A DNA stretch of 64,000 nt from JANXQG01 sp963824275 (GCA_963824275.1 CAWGOT010000003.1:2666001-2730000), one strand, 5' to 3'. Numbered from the stretch's first letter, positions 19,693 to 29,316 are shown. Made by a program: numbers and translations. The notes: generated by a model not told the origin, from the letters alone.

Positions 19693-20779
19693 TTATCGGA
19701 TGGGCGACCAGCGCCACACTACTCGCGTTTCGCCGGCCCCTCCACGCGCACTGAGCATCTCCCAAATATGCAGACGGCAGCAGAACCGGATGAAGTCGTC
19801 GCTGCGATGCAAATAGTTTTGCCAACCTCCCATGCGGCCATCGTCGCGGGAGTAGTAGTAGTCCTTCAGCGCGGCGGTAAACTCGGCGTCATTGCCCGAA
19901 TAGCTTTCATGTGTTGCATCACGGGCTCGTCGCTGGGCACTCCGGGCGGCGGTTCGCCGTGGGCGGCCGGGGAATGAATCCATGCGGGTCGGGCCAATTT
20001 GGCGGAAGATCCGGACCATTTTCGCCAGGCGTCAAAGTCACGGGCGCAGTCGCGGTAGCGGCGCCTGCAAGTTTGCCGGCGGGGCAGAATCCGCCGCCTC
20101 ATGCGAGACCGTGCGAACATCGTGCGTGCCGCCCGAAGGCGTGCCTTGAATCGGCTGGCCTGAACCGCCCGACGGTGATTTGGACGGACCCTCTCCGCCC
20201 GGTCCGGCGGAAGGCGGTGGATTGAGGGCAGTTTCTCGAAAGGCGGCGTCTGCGTCTTGAGTTGTTCTTTGGCCAGCGCCAACTCGGCTTGAAAGACCAG
20301 CGGGCCAGGGATGTCTTTCTCGCCCGCCGTTCCCCAGGGCAGGCCGTAGCCGGCCGGAATGGGATGGAAGTTCGGATTGGCCGTGAACCACGGGACCTGC
20401 ATCGTCAACCGCGGCGGATAGTAGGGCGTATATTCCGTGACGACGCCGACGACGACTGCATCGACCTCCAGGATTTGGGCCAGCCGCCGGACGTCCTCGT
20501 CCTTTTCCAACCGCAGACCGTGAATCCGCATCGCCGTTTCGACCTGGGAAACAGGGATCACCACGAAGCCGGGCACTTCGGCCAACTCGGCCGCGTAGGC
20601 CTGGGCGACCTTTGCGGCCATCGAGGGTCGGCTCCGAGCTGCCGATTAAAAAACGTGGCGACGGCGACTTTGGAAATCTGCGGAAACGGGTTGTGCAAAG
20701 TCGGTTGATGCACGATCTCCGGCAACATGGCGCAGCCGGAGGTGACGAGGCAGCCGATCAATGTGAACCAACGTAACAT
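19693..20779 (-). CDS. Lipoprotein with CsgG/LpoB-like domain, three frameshifts
   Basis: Begins MLRWFTLIGCLVTSGCAMLPEI: a lipoprotein signal with lipobox LVTSGC. KVAVATFFN, then AYAAELAEVPGFVVIPVSQV and VRRLAQILEVDAVVVGVVTEY follow the pattern of CsgG/LpoB-like periplasmic lipoproteins that form a nucleotide-binding-like fold. The C-terminal part (DFDAWRKWSGS; FTAALKDYYYSRDDGRMGG, DFIRFCCRLHIWEML) is distinctive. Frame breaks lie near 20625, 20225 and 20020. Likely an outer-membrane-anchored lipoprotein of unknown process. Confidence 0.6.
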
Positions 20780-21045
20780 GCTGAATTTAATGCACTTACG
20801 ACGATGTTCCTGGCGTCAGCCTCCCGCCGATCGAGACGTGGAAGCCTTGCGCAGCACCGTTGCTAAAGTCGTTAATGTCTGCTTTATCGGCAAAGTCGGC
20901 ATCTTTTCTCCAATTTGAATCTGAGGGTGAGCCACATGGAGCTGGCCGATCGCGATGATCAAGCAATCAGCGGACTTTTGGGATACGCTTCCGGGCACAA
21001 TCGCGTAAAATAGGGGGTTGATATGAAAGGTCCTTGCCTCGTTCG

Positions 21046-21355
21046 GACCCCTCGCCAGCTTGCCTGGCAGGTGAAATAGTTTTGTTAGCCAACCGCAGGA
21101 TTTGGAATCGCCAGCCCCGGACCCCTGCCAGCTTGCCTGGCAGGTGAATAAGTCTTCATAGCGATCAACGCACAGAAGACTTCTTCACCTGCTGGACAAG
21201 CCGGCGGGGGTCGCCGGAAACTCCTCGATCCGCTCTTTTCGCTAACAAGACTTCTTCACCTGCCAGGCAAGCTGGCAGGGGTCGAGGGGTCCCAGGAAAT
21301 CCCGTTTCTTCGCTCACAAAACTTTTTCACCTGCCAGGCGAGCTGGCAGGGGTCC
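21046..21355. repeat. Five copies of a CCTGCCAG...CTGGCAGG palindrome
   Basis: Copies lie at about 21046-21076 and 21117-21147 (reverse) and 21182-21212, 21250-21281, 21322-21353 (forward), each about 30 nt with TTCACCTGCCAGGCAAGCTG at its core. The spacers differ in sequence and length (about 35-45 nt). They fill the 598-bp space before ispG and could fold as hairpins in its leader. Nothing else was seen in 20780-21377. Confidence 0.85.
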
Positions 21356-21377
21356 ATAGCCGAAAGCAGAACGCTCC

Positions 21378-22520
21378 ATGGCGCAAGCCCTTCGCAACCC
21401 CACCCGCCCCGTCAAGATTGGCGCCGTTACGGTCGGCGCCGGCAATCCGATTGCCATTCAAAGCATGTGTGCCACGAAGACGGCCGACGTGGACACGACG
21501 GTCGCCCAGATCGAGCACCTGGTGCAGGCCGGGGCCGACATCATTCGCGTGGCGGTCGATACCAAGGCCGATGCCCTGGCCCTGGCCGAGATTCGCCAGC
21601 GGACGAAGGCCAATCTCTCCTGCGATCTCCAGGAGAACTATCGCCTGGCCGCCGACATCGCGCCGGTGGTCGACAAGATCCGCTACAATCCGGGCCACCT
21701 GTACCATCACGAACGGAGCAAGCCGTGGCAGGACAAGGTGAAGTTCCTGGTCGACGTGGCCGGCGAGAACGACTGTGCCCTGCGCGTGGGCGTGAACTGC
21801 GGCTCGATCGATCCGGCCAAGCGGGAGAAGTATCCCAAGGAGGACCGCATCAACCCCATGATCGATAGCGCGCTGGAGCACTGCGAGTTGTTGGACAAGC
21901 TGGGCTTCACGCGGTACGTGGTCTCGCTGAAGAACTCCGATCCGGCCGCGGTGGTCGAGGCCAACCGGGCCTTTGCGGCGAAGCGTCCCGACGTGCCGTT
22001 GCACCTCGGCGTGACCGAGGCCGGCATGCCGCCCGAGGGCGTCGCCAAGACGCAGCAGGCATTCGAGCAGCTCATTGCGGCGGGCATCGGCGACACGATC
22101 CGCGTCTCGCTCACCGTGCCCGCCTTCGAGAAGGAGCAGGAGATCCTGGCCGGCCGCAAGATCCTCAACGACATCGCCGCCGGGCGGTTCGTGGGCGTGC
22201 CGGCCGCAGGCTCGCAAGGGCTGAACATCATCTCCTGCCCGAGTTGCTCGCGGGTGGAGAACTCGGCCTTTGTCGATCTGGCGGTGAAGGTCCGCGAGGC
22301 GACGCGGTACGCGGCCGAACATGCGATTTCGATCGCTGTGATGGGCTGCCGCGTGAACGGCCCTGGCGAGACCGACATGACCGATCTAGGGCTGTGGTGC
22401 GGGCCGAAGTACGTCAACCTCAAGCGCGGCGAAGCGACGCTCGGATCGTTCACGTACGAGGAGATCCTGCCGCGGCTGAAACAGGAACTCGATGCGCTGA
22501 TCGCGGCGAAGAACCGATAG
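21378..22520 (+). CDS. ispG: (E)-4-hydroxy-3-methylbut-2-enyl-diphosphate synthase IspG
   Basis: 380 residues, intact. Converts MEcPP to HMBPP in the non-mevalonate isoprenoid pathway using a [4Fe-4S] cluster. Signature blocks: IGAVTVGAGNPIAIQSMC, GADIIRVAV, YNPGHL, CALRVGVNCGSI, and the cluster ligands in SCPSCSR and MGCRVNGPGETD (three Cys). Length fits the short bacterial type without the plant/Chlamydia insertion. Alone, behind the palindrome array. Confidence 0.97.
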   Translation: MAQALRNPTRPVKIGAVTVGAGNPIAIQSMCATKTADVDTTVAQIEHLVQAGADIIRVAVDTKADALALAEIRQRTKANLSCDLQENYRLAADIAPVVDKIRYNPGHLYHHERSKPWQDKVKFLVDVAGENDCALRVGVNCGSIDPAKREKYPKEDRINPMIDSALEHCELLDKLGFTRYVVSLKNSDPAAVVEANRAFAAKRPDVPLHLGVTEAGMPPEGVAKTQQAFEQLIAAGIGDTIRVSLTVPAFEKEQEILAGRKILNDIAAGRFVGVPAAGSQGLNIISCPSCSRVENSAFVDLAVKVREATRYAAEHAISIAVMGCRVNGPGETDMTDLGLWCGPKYVNLKRGEATLGSFTYEEILPRLKQELDALIAAKNR

Positions 22521-22545
22521 GAACCGAACGGACCGCAAAGAAGAG

Positions 22546-22640
22546 TTGACAGAAAAATGTTTGACAGAAAAATAGCTGCGACAAATGGAAGGCGGAACAA
22601 CGGGACAGGCTATTTTTCTGTCAATCATATTTCTGTCATG
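22546..22640. repeat. TTGACAGAAAAAT inverted repeat element
   Basis: TTGACAGAAAAATGT and TTGACAGAAAAATAGC (22546-22576) face GCTATTTTTCTGTCAA and ATATTTCTGTCATG (22609-22640). It could form a two-armed hairpin between ispG and the TPR gene. A weak relative (GACAGAAAAATGGG) is at about 56397. Confidence 0.85.
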
Positions 22641-22714
22641 CTATCATGTGGCTTTCCCGCTAAGTCGGGAGTTTCCCTCCTGGAACTCTGACCCGTTTGA
22701 CCACGTAGTGCATC

Positions 22715-24295
22715 ATGAATTCGGGTCAAACAAGCGATTCGAATAAGCCCCCGAAATCCCCGCGATTTCAATACTCGATCTGGTCGCTCCTGGTGCTGAC
22801 TACGGCGTGTGCGATTGCGCTGTCGTTGCGACACTACATGCCGGCATTTGTCGTTTCCATTTTCTTGATCGTGTTAAGTTGGGCGGCCATCGTAGGATTG
22901 GTCTTTGCACTTCGGTGGTTGTTGCGGGGCCCAGCGATATTCCTCCAGTTACTCGCCAGAGAACTAGGCTTGGAGCAAGTCTGGGCCTTCCGCTTCGTGC
23001 GACGCATCGCGCGGCCGATCCAACGATTTTCTCTCGGCCGGGGGCCGGCTGCCAATCACCGCGGCATGGGCTTGTACGACGACGGGCAGTATGACCGGGC
23101 GATTCTTGCCTTCGACAAGGCGATCGAAATTGACGGGCCTTCCGCGGCGATACCGTACTGCAATCGCGGCATGGCCTGGTATCAGAAAGGGCAAATCGAT
23201 CGGGCCCAAGCGGACTTCGAGTCGTCCATGGGTCTCGATCCAAACCTCGCGCTGGCCTTCAGCCTGCGGGCCCTCGTGTTCATTGCCAAAGGCGAATACG
23301 AGCGAGCGATCGAGGACTGTGACGTTTCTCTCCGCCTTGACGCCGAGGGGTCGGCTGCCTATTTCTACCGTGGAACCGCCTTGGTGGAAAAAGGACTGCC
23401 CGATCAGGCCCTGCTCGATCTCGATGCGGCCATCGTGCGCGACCCGACGCTCGCCGACGCCTACCAATATCGTGCCATGGTCTGGCAAAAAAAGGGCTAC
23501 CCGGACTTGGCGCGTTCGGATCTCGACGATGCGATCAAGCTCGACCGGAACAGCATCCAATCCCTATACCATCGCGCCTGGCTGAAGATCGCTGAAGGCC
23601 AGTTCCGCGGCGCGATTGACGACCTGAATCGCGCCATCCGTCTACAGCCGCAGTTCTGGCAGGCCTATTCGATACGCGGAACGGCTTGGGACGGGATCGG
23701 CGAGCATCGCCGGGCGATCGCCGATTTTGATGAAGCCCTCCGCTTTGCTCCTAGCGCGGCGGTCTTGTACACCAACCGTGGACTGTCCTACGTCAGGATC
23801 GACGACGACGTCCGGGCAATGGCCGACTTCGCCGCAGCGATCCGGCTCAATCCGCAGTTCTCACTGGCCTATGGCAACCGCGGGTATCTCCATCAGATGC
23901 GCGGCAGGTACAATTTAGCCGTGGCCGACCTGCGAAAAGCCATCGAGTTGGATCGCAAGCACCCCAATGCCTACAAAAACCTGGCCTGGCTGATGGCAAC
24001 CTGCCCGCAAGCCGAGTACCGCAATGGTCCGCAGGCCGTGGAACACGCCAGGCGGGCGCTGGAGTTGGGCGGTGCGAAGAACGTAGCGTGGCTGGACGTG
24101 CTTGCCGCGGCCTATGCGGAAGCGGGCCAATTCCAGGAGGCCGTCCAGTGGGAGACGAAAGCCGTCGCCGGCGCGACAGACCGCCAGGACGCGGCGGAAT
24201 ATCAACGGCGACTTGAATTGTATCGCGGCGGACGGGCGTATCGGCAGGAGCCGCGGAGCGGATCGCCGGTCGAGATCGCTCCGGCGGAGCAGTAA
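22715..24295 (+). CDS. TPR-repeat membrane protein
   Basis: 526 residues, intact. Two N-terminal TM helices (SIWSLLVLTTACAIALSL, FVVSIFLIVLSWAAIVGLVF) are followed from about residue 108 by around ten 34-residue tetratricopeptide repeats (e.g. NRGMAWYQKGQIDRAQADFE, RGTAWDGIGEHRRAIADFDE). TPR arrays mediate protein-protein contacts; the partner is unknown. The repeat domain would face the cytoplasm or periplasm depending on topology. The C-terminal 30 residues are low-complexity. Confidence 0.9.
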   Translation: MNSGQTSDSNKPPKSPRFQYSIWSLLVLTTACAIALSLRHYMPAFVVSIFLIVLSWAAIVGLVFALRWLLRGPAIFLQLLARELGLEQVWAFRFVRRIARPIQRFSLGRGPAANHRGMGLYDDGQYDRAILAFDKAIEIDGPSAAIPYCNRGMAWYQKGQIDRAQADFESSMGLDPNLALAFSLRALVFIAKGEYERAIEDCDVSLRLDAEGSAAYFYRGTALVEKGLPDQALLDLDAAIVRDPTLADAYQYRAMVWQKKGYPDLARSDLDDAIKLDRNSIQSLYHRAWLKIAEGQFRGAIDDLNRAIRLQPQFWQAYSIRGTAWDGIGEHRRAIADFDEALRFAPSAAVLYTNRGLSYVRIDDDVRAMADFAAAIRLNPQFSLAYGNRGYLHQMRGRYNLAVADLRKAIELDRKHPNAYKNLAWLMATCPQAEYRNGPQAVEHARRALELGGAKNVAWLDVLAAAYAEAGQFQEAVQWETKAVAGATDRQDAAEYQRRLELYRGGRAYRQEPRSGSPVEIAPAEQ

Positions 24296-24377
24296 TCCGG
24301 CCGGCAACTGTTGCCACGGTCGATGGGATCGTAGCGCACCATTGCGGTGAACCTCGTGGCTGCACAGTGCAGAGTAC

Positions 24378-25844
24378 TCATCGCCTGGGCTCCAGCAGGC
24401 CAAGGTAGCGGATGCCGGAATCGTCCCGCGCGGTGATGTCCACGTAATCGTACTTGCGCTTCCAGGCCCGACGGCAACAGGTGGCGAGTTCGCCCTGCGG
24501 GTCGTCGAAGGGGACGTGGAGTTGCTGAAATCCCAGTTCGCGGAAGGCTTTTTCGGCAATCGCCCTGAAGAACAGGATGCCAAGCAAGTCGCGGTCCGCC
24601 GCGTCGGGCGCGACCAGCGGGAGTTCCAGCCGCGCTGCGGAAATAGGGCGATCGAGACGGCCGAGCTCCGCGTAAGCCAGCATCTCGCCGCAAGCGCTCG
24701 AAACTGCCTTGAACATCAGACTCGGCGGCCGATCCCCCGCGGTCGCGGCGAGCCGCCGCTGGAGCTGGTCGCGATCCAAGGGGAAGGCGAACTCGCCGCC
24801 GGCCCAGCGCCGCAGCAACGCGGGACTGCGGACCCATGCCAGGAGAACCGGGAAATCATCTGCGGTGAAAGGGAGCAGCTCGATCTGCGGCGGACGATGG
24901 AAGAGTCTGCGGTAGATTGATTCGGACAGCGTGTAGGTGCGCCGCGCCAACACGCCGACAGCGGCGCCGAGCACAATCCCCGACGGCACCATGTACAAAG
25001 CGACGCCCGGAAGGACATCCCCAATGACCCCCGACAGGTGCGAGAGATCGTTGCGCAAGAGGTGACCTTCTATAACGATCATCGCATCGCAGGGCAATAA
25101 CAGTCCGCCGACCCAGGCTGAGGCGGCCAGCGGTTTCCGGCCGCGAAAGAGCAGGACTTGCCCGGCCAGCACTCCGCTCACAAAGATCAGGACCGCTAGG
25201 GACCACTCCGCCGGAACGTGCAGGACTTGCAGGAGGGCCATGAGCATGGAGGCCAGCGTCATCAAGACCATCATGCCGCGGACGCCGAAGCGGCGCGGCA
25301 AGAAGTTCGACAGCGGCATCTCCAGCGGCAGGCGTTCATCCTCCGCTTCACCGTGCGCTCGCGACGTTCTTTGCATCCTGCGTCGTTGCCTCCGCCGCGC
25401 GATCCAGAAGCCCGCCCAGGCCGACCGCGCGGCCTCGATCAACACGGCCGTCAGGCACGCGGCGACTGCCCCCACCGGAATGAACAAGGCGTTGAGCATG
25501 CACATCATCCCCAAGTATGGTCCGAGGTCAGGGCAATTGACAAAGTACGTAAACCCGACTCCGACCCAAACCAGGATGGGCAGCAGGCAGCCTCCGCTGT
25601 AAACCACATTGGCCAAAGGCGCCCGCCGCCGCGCAAGTCGAACGTAATGCACGAGGATCGCCAGAACGAAAATCGATGCCAGCCCATAGACCAGGCTCCC
25701 CCCTTCGTACAGCGCGACGCCGATGGCGGGAAGCGAGGCTAAGGAGACCAGCGCCCACAACCCGAAGCCGGGCGGCCGCCGGGGATGGCGGCGCGGCGTG
25801 CGTGTGCGCCGCGGTGACTTGCCGGATTGGGGAGCTGCGGTCAT
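24378..25844 (-). CDS. Membrane protein with C-terminal GNAT-like acetyltransferase domain (paralogue 1)
   Basis: 488 residues, intact, start MTAAPQSGKS. Residues about 25-310 hold eight or so hydrophobic helices in two blocks separated by a basic loop (RRRQRRRMQR). Residues about 320-488 resemble RimJ/RimL-type GNAT enzymes: IELLPFTADDFPVLLAWVRS, RRWAG, EMLAYAELGRLD, AARLELPLVAPDAADRDLLG (acetyl-CoA loop position), AFRELGFQQLHVPF. No substrate can be named. First of three tandem paralogues. Its last about 160 bp recur at the end of paralogue 2. Confidence 0.65.
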   Translation of the reverse strand: MTAAPQSGKSPRRTRTPRRHPRRPPGFGLWALVSLASLPAIGVALYEGGSLVYGLASIFVLAILVHYVRLARRRAPLANVVYSGGCLLPILVWVGVGFTYFVNCPDLGPYLGMMCMLNALFIPVGAVAACLTAVLIEAARSAWAGFWIARRRQRRRMQRTSRAHGEAEDERLPLEMPLSNFLPRRFGVRGMMVLMTLASMLMALLQVLHVPAEWSLAVLIFVSGVLAGQVLLFRGRKPLAASAWVGGLLLPCDAMIVIEGHLLRNDLSHLSGVIGDVLPGVALYMVPSGIVLGAAVGVLARRTYTLSESIYRRLFHRPPQIELLPFTADDFPVLLAWVRSPALLRRWAGGEFAFPLDRDQLQRRLAATAGDRPPSLMFKAVSSACGEMLAYAELGRLDRPISAARLELPLVAPDAADRDLLGILFFRAIAEKAFRELGFQQLHVPFDDPQGELATCCRRAWKRKYDYVDITARDDSGIRYLGLLEPRR

Positions 25845-25856
25845 GGCGATGCCTGG

Positions 25857-26218
25857 TTATGTCTTGCCCGGCGGCGCGGCAATTACCGTCGTGCGCGAAC
25901 TCGCAAAAGGGCCAGGTCGGGGCTGATTTCGTAGTAGACGTTCCGCCCGCGGCGTTCCGCCGGGTAAATGAGGTGCAGGTCCAGGAACCGATTCATGTAC
26001 TTGGTGATGTTCTGCTTGCCCTTGCCGGTGGCCTTCGCCAGCGACGAATTCGTGAAGCGACTTTGCGCACTGCGGCCCGCAGCACAAGCAGTTCCGCTTC
26101 CGTGAGAACGTTCTCGACCCGTTCCCATGTCAGTTGCTCGAGCAGCGACTGAGCGTCCTTGGTGGCAAGCGTGCCGGTAATATCGTTCCCAAAGATTTTG
26201 CGTCAGTGCAAAGTCCAT
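25857..26218 (-). CDS. Short winged-helix/HTH regulator, frame broken
   Basis: The C-terminal part as read is SSLAKATGKGKQNITKYMNR then FLDLHLIYPAERRGRNVYYE, a helix-turn-helix followed by a beta-wing, as in MarR/ArsR-like regulators. The N-terminal part is better read in another frame from about 26200 (FGNDITGTLATKDAQSLLEQ, LTWERVENVLTEAELLVLRA), so at least one indel lies near 26060. Sits between two of the membrane-GNAT paralogues with the same orientation. Confidence 0.5.
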
Positions 26219-26249
26219 GTTGGTAAACCCTCTGCGGACAACGATTATA

Positions 26250-26285
26250 AATAGTAAGCCAAAATCAGTTTACCATTTATTACTA
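26250..26285. promoter_or_regulatory. Possible operator upstream of the HTH gene
   Basis: ATAGTAA (about 26250) and TTACTAT (about 26279) form an inverted repeat, and TGGTAAAC/GTTTACCA straddle it (26221-26275). AT-rich against the background. Position fits autoregulation of the HTH gene; no experiment is implied. Confidence 0.35.
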
Positions 26286-26373
26286 TCGGCTAAAACCCGC
26301 GCGGTTCCCAAAGCAACGAGCGACACCCCCCGACCGGCCGGTTTGTGCATAAAGTATCCCACTTTGCGGAAAG

Positions 26374-27966
26374 TCATCGTCTGGGCTCCAGCAGGCCCAG
26401 GTAGCGAATGCCGGAATCGTCCCGCGCGGTGATTTCGACGTAATCGTACTTGCGCGTCCACGCCCGCCGGCAACAGGTGGCGAGTTCGCCTTGCGGATCG
26501 TCGAAAGGAACGTGGAGCTGCTGAAATCCCAAACCCACACCAAGACGCGCGTCATCGGTTCGCTGCCTCAGCCTTCCTTTCCATAGGCCCTCGGCCTGGT
26601 TGCGAACCGGAAAGAACTCAAAGGCCCTCGCCCACGCTTGCATGCAGCATAGAGCGAGTTCCGATCGGTCCGTGCCGGAAAAAATGCTGATGTCCCGCAG
26701 GCCCAACTCGCGGAAGGCCTTTTCGGCCACCTTCCGCAGGAGCAGAACGCCCAGGCGGCCGCGCTCCGAGGCCGTGGGCTCAACCAGAGGGAGTTCCAGC
26801 CGCGCCTGGCGATAGAGATAATCGATGCGGCCAAGCTCCACGTAACCAACCATGTTCCCGCTGGGCGTGTCAACGGCCTTGAAGATCAGCCGGATCGGTT
26901 TCTCGCCCTGCGCCGTGGCGAAGCGCTCTAGCAATTGGTTCCGATCGAGCGGAAACGTCAACTGGCCGCCCGCCCAACGGCGACAGAACTTCGGACCGCG
27001 GACCCAGGCCAGAAGCACGTCGGCGTCGGCCTCGGCAATCGGCTCCAGGCGAATCGCCGGCAGGCCGCCAGAGATCGACAGGAGGAGGCGTTCGCTGAGG
27101 GCATAGATTGTGCCGCAAGTCGGCCCTACGATTGCGCCCAGAACGATGCCGGCGGGGACCAGGCAGATACAGCCGAGCGCGAACCCCTCGAGCGGAACAA
27201 GGGAATATCCGCGATGGTAATTTAGAAGGCTCACGACCAGCACCTCGGCCGGCAACAAGAGGGCCCCGGCCCACATCGAGGCCGCCTGCGGTTTGCGGCC
27301 GCCGAACAATAGCACCTGCACACCCAACACGCCGGCCACGAAGGTCAGAACCAGAAAAAAGGTGACTGGGCTGGCTCCTAATGCCCGCAAACAGCCCATG
27401 AGCACCGCCGCCCAGGTCACGACGATCAGCAGGCCGCGGACGCCGAACCGTCGCTGCAAGTAAAAGGACGGCGGCGATTCCAGCGGCGTGCTTGCCTCGT
27501 CGATTCGCTCGCTGAGGGACTTGGGCACTGCCGGCCGTGAAAGACCATTCCGCAGCCGATCGAGACAGGCCCACAAAAAGAACGCCGCGTCGAACAGGTT
27601 TCCGGCGAGAAATCCGAGGAAAAGCCCGAGCAGCGGGAGCCAGAGTAGGGCGAGCAAGACTCCCGAAACGCCAACCGTGCAGACGACGTAGACCGCGGCA
27701 ATCAGCGGGAGCAGCCAGGCCCCCATGCTCGCTGTGGCCGTGGTTGGCCGGCAAGTCCGCCGCACCTGGCAGTAGCGGATTCCGATCCCCGCGATGAAGA
27801 TCAGACCGCACATCCGCGCCGGCCAATCGCTTCCGAGGAAGAACAGCACCAACGCCGGCACGGTGCTCGCGGCCACCACCGCCCAAAGATCAGTGACCGG
27901 CAGCGGTTCCGCCGGTTCGGCTGCCGGCTGAGGTTGCGGTTCGTCGGGTTGAGGAGCAGTGGCCAT
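26374..27966 (-). CDS. Membrane-GNAT paralogue 2 with a duplicated foreign C-terminal tail
   Basis: 530 residues, start MATAPQPDEPQPQP. Hydrophobic N-terminal blocks as in paralogue 1, then the GNAT-like domain (IRLEPIAEADADVLLAWVRG, ARLELPLVEPTASERGRLGV, AFRELGLRDISIF). After its own tail (FFPVRNQAEGLWKG to DDARLGVG, comparable to paralogue 3) it carries an extra LGFQQLHVPFDDPQGELATC...LGLLEPRR segment nearly identical to the end of paralogue 1 (24378-24540 against 26374-26535). This looks like a recombination fusion. Confidence 0.65.
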   Translation of the reverse strand: MATAPQPDEPQPQPAAEPAEPLPVTDLWAVVAASTVPALVLFFLGSDWPARMCGLIFIAGIGIRYCQVRRTCRPTTATASMGAWLLPLIAAVYVVCTVGVSGVLLALLWLPLLGLFLGFLAGNLFDAAFFLWACLDRLRNGLSRPAVPKSLSERIDEASTPLESPPSFYLQRRFGVRGLLIVVTWAAVLMGCLRALGASPVTFFLVLTFVAGVLGVQVLLFGGRKPQAASMWAGALLLPAEVLVVSLLNYHRGYSLVPLEGFALGCICLVPAGIVLGAIVGPTCGTIYALSERLLLSISGGLPAIRLEPIAEADADVLLAWVRGPKFCRRWAGGQLTFPLDRNQLLERFATAQGEKPIRLIFKAVDTPSGNMVGYVELGRIDYLYRQARLELPLVEPTASERGRLGVLLLRKVAEKAFRELGLRDISIFSGTDRSELALCCMQAWARAFEFFPVRNQAEGLWKGRLRQRTDDARLGVGLGFQQLHVPFDDPQGELATCCRRAWTRKYDYVEITARDDSGIRYLGLLEPRR

Positions 27967-27989
27967 GGCGAAGAAGTTTGCGGTTCGTC

Positions 27990-28038
27990 AGTACAGAGTA
28001 CTCAGTACACAGTACTCGGTACTTTGTACTCAGCACTC
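27990..28038. repeat. AGTACTC-type short tandem repeat
   Basis: CAGTACAGAGTACTCAGTAC and following degenerate units, just upstream of paralogue 2 and at the 3' end of paralogue 3. A further block is at 29133-29163. Confidence 0.75.
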
Positions 28039-28052
28039 GGTTTTCCCGTATT

Positions 28053-29108
28053 CTAACCCGCACCGGGGCGTGCGTCCTGCCTTGCCCCTAGGCCTTTCGA
28101 TAGACGGTCTCGTGCGCCGGCTTCGTTCCAAGACATATAGAAGACGGTGCTTATCGCCCATACCCGCTTGCTGCACAACGCCAGTTCCGATTGACGACTG
28201 CCGCACGAGACCCTGATTTCCATCAGCCCTAACTCGCCGAAGGCTTTTTCCACGCCCTTTTGCAGGAGCAAGACGCCCAGTCGGCCGCGCTCGCTGGCCG
28301 CGGGATCCACCAGCGGAAGTTCCAGCCGGGCTCGGCGCTGCAAGCGATCGAAGCCGCGGATCTCCGCGTAGCCGAGCATGTTTCCGGCATGAACGTCAAC
28401 CGCCTTGAAGATCAGGCGAGTCGGATTCTCGCCCTGCGCAGTTGCGAACCGGTCGAGAAGCTGCTTCCGATCCAGCGGGTAGGTCAACTGATCGCCCGCC
28501 CACCGCTGGCAGAACTCGGGACCGCGGACCCAGGCCAGGAGCACGTCGATATCGGCCTCGGCAATCGGCTGCAATTCAATTTCCGGCAGGCCGCGAAAGA
28601 TCCACACGAGCAGGCTTTCGCTGACGGCATAGACCATACCGCAGATTGGCCCGACGATTGCACCCAAAACGATGCCGACGGGCACCAGGACGCCACACGA
28701 CCCGAACACCAGAGTAGGCACGATCCATCGGGAAAACGGCGGTTCCAGCAATAGGACGCCTACGACCAGCAGTCCGCTGGGCAACAGGAACGCCCCGGCC
28801 CACATCGAGGCCGCCTGCGGTCTACGGCCGCCGAACAAGAGCACCTGCGCGATCAGCACGCCTGCCACGAAAGTCAGGACCAGGAAGAAGACGGTCGGCG
28901 TGGCCCCCAATGCCCTCAAACAACCCATGAGTACCGCGGCCCAGGTCACGAGGATCAGCAGGCCGCGGGTGCCGAACTGCCGCGGCAAATAATTGGCCGG
29001 CGGCGATTCCAAGGGAGTTTCTGTCTCTTCGATCAGGATGATCGCCGGAACAATGCCCTCGGCCACCGGCTGAGTTTGAGGCTCGTTCGATTGAGGAGCG
29101 GTGGCCAT
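28053..29108 (-). CDS. Membrane-GNAT paralogue 3, lacking the first TM block
   Basis: About 351 residues from MATAPQSNEPQTQPVAEG at 29108 (the frame is open to 29312 through repeats). Compared with paralogue 2 the first hydrophobic domain (about 130 residues) is absent: the start peptide leads directly to ETPLESPPANYLPRQFGTRG. Then come four TM helices and the GNAT-like domain (IELQPIAEADIDVLLAWVRG, ARLELPLVDPAASERGRLGV, AFGELGLMEIRVSCG). It ends GARQDARPGAG without the extra tail. Confidence 0.6.
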   Translation of the reverse strand: MATAPQSNEPQTQPVAEGIVPAIILIEETETPLESPPANYLPRQFGTRGLLILVTWAAVLMGCLRALGATPTVFFLVLTFVAGVLIAQVLLFGGRRPQAASMWAGAFLLPSGLLVVGVLLLEPPFSRWIVPTLVFGSCGVLVPVGIVLGAIVGPICGMVYAVSESLLVWIFRGLPEIELQPIAEADIDVLLAWVRGPEFCQRWAGDQLTYPLDRKQLLDRFATAQGENPTRLIFKAVDVHAGNMLGYAEIRGFDRLQRRARLELPLVDPAASERGRLGVLLLQKGVEKAFGELGLMEIRVSCGSRQSELALCSKRVWAISTVFYMSWNEAGARDRLSKGLGARQDARPGAG

Positions 29109-29164
29109 GGCGGTGAAGCTTGCAATCAGTGCAGACTCAGTACTCAGTACACAGTACTCAGTCA

Positions 29165-29277
29165 TAGGCGTAGGCGTAGGGTGGGCCGAGTGGAGCGAGT
29201 CCCACCATTTTCCGGCAATTGGTGACGATTGATGGTGGGACTCGCTCCACTCGGCCCACCCTGCGCCTACGCCTACG
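29165..29277. repeat. GTAGGGTGGGCC-type long inverted repeat
   Basis: TAGGCGTAGGCGTAGGGTGG (left) pairs with CCACCCTGCGCCTACGCCTA (right); inner stem GGAGCGAGTCCCACCAT/ATGGTGGGACTCGCTCC. Located upstream of paralogue 3 and downstream of groEL. Confidence 0.85.
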
Positions 29278-29316
29278 GTTCCACTATATCTGACCCAACC
29301 TGCCCCTTGCAAGCGC

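Noticed and set aside
21046..21355. Possible CRISPR array upstream of ispG
   Set aside because: Copies occur in both orientations with irregular spacing and a strong internal palindrome, which fits REP-like elements rather than CRISPR.
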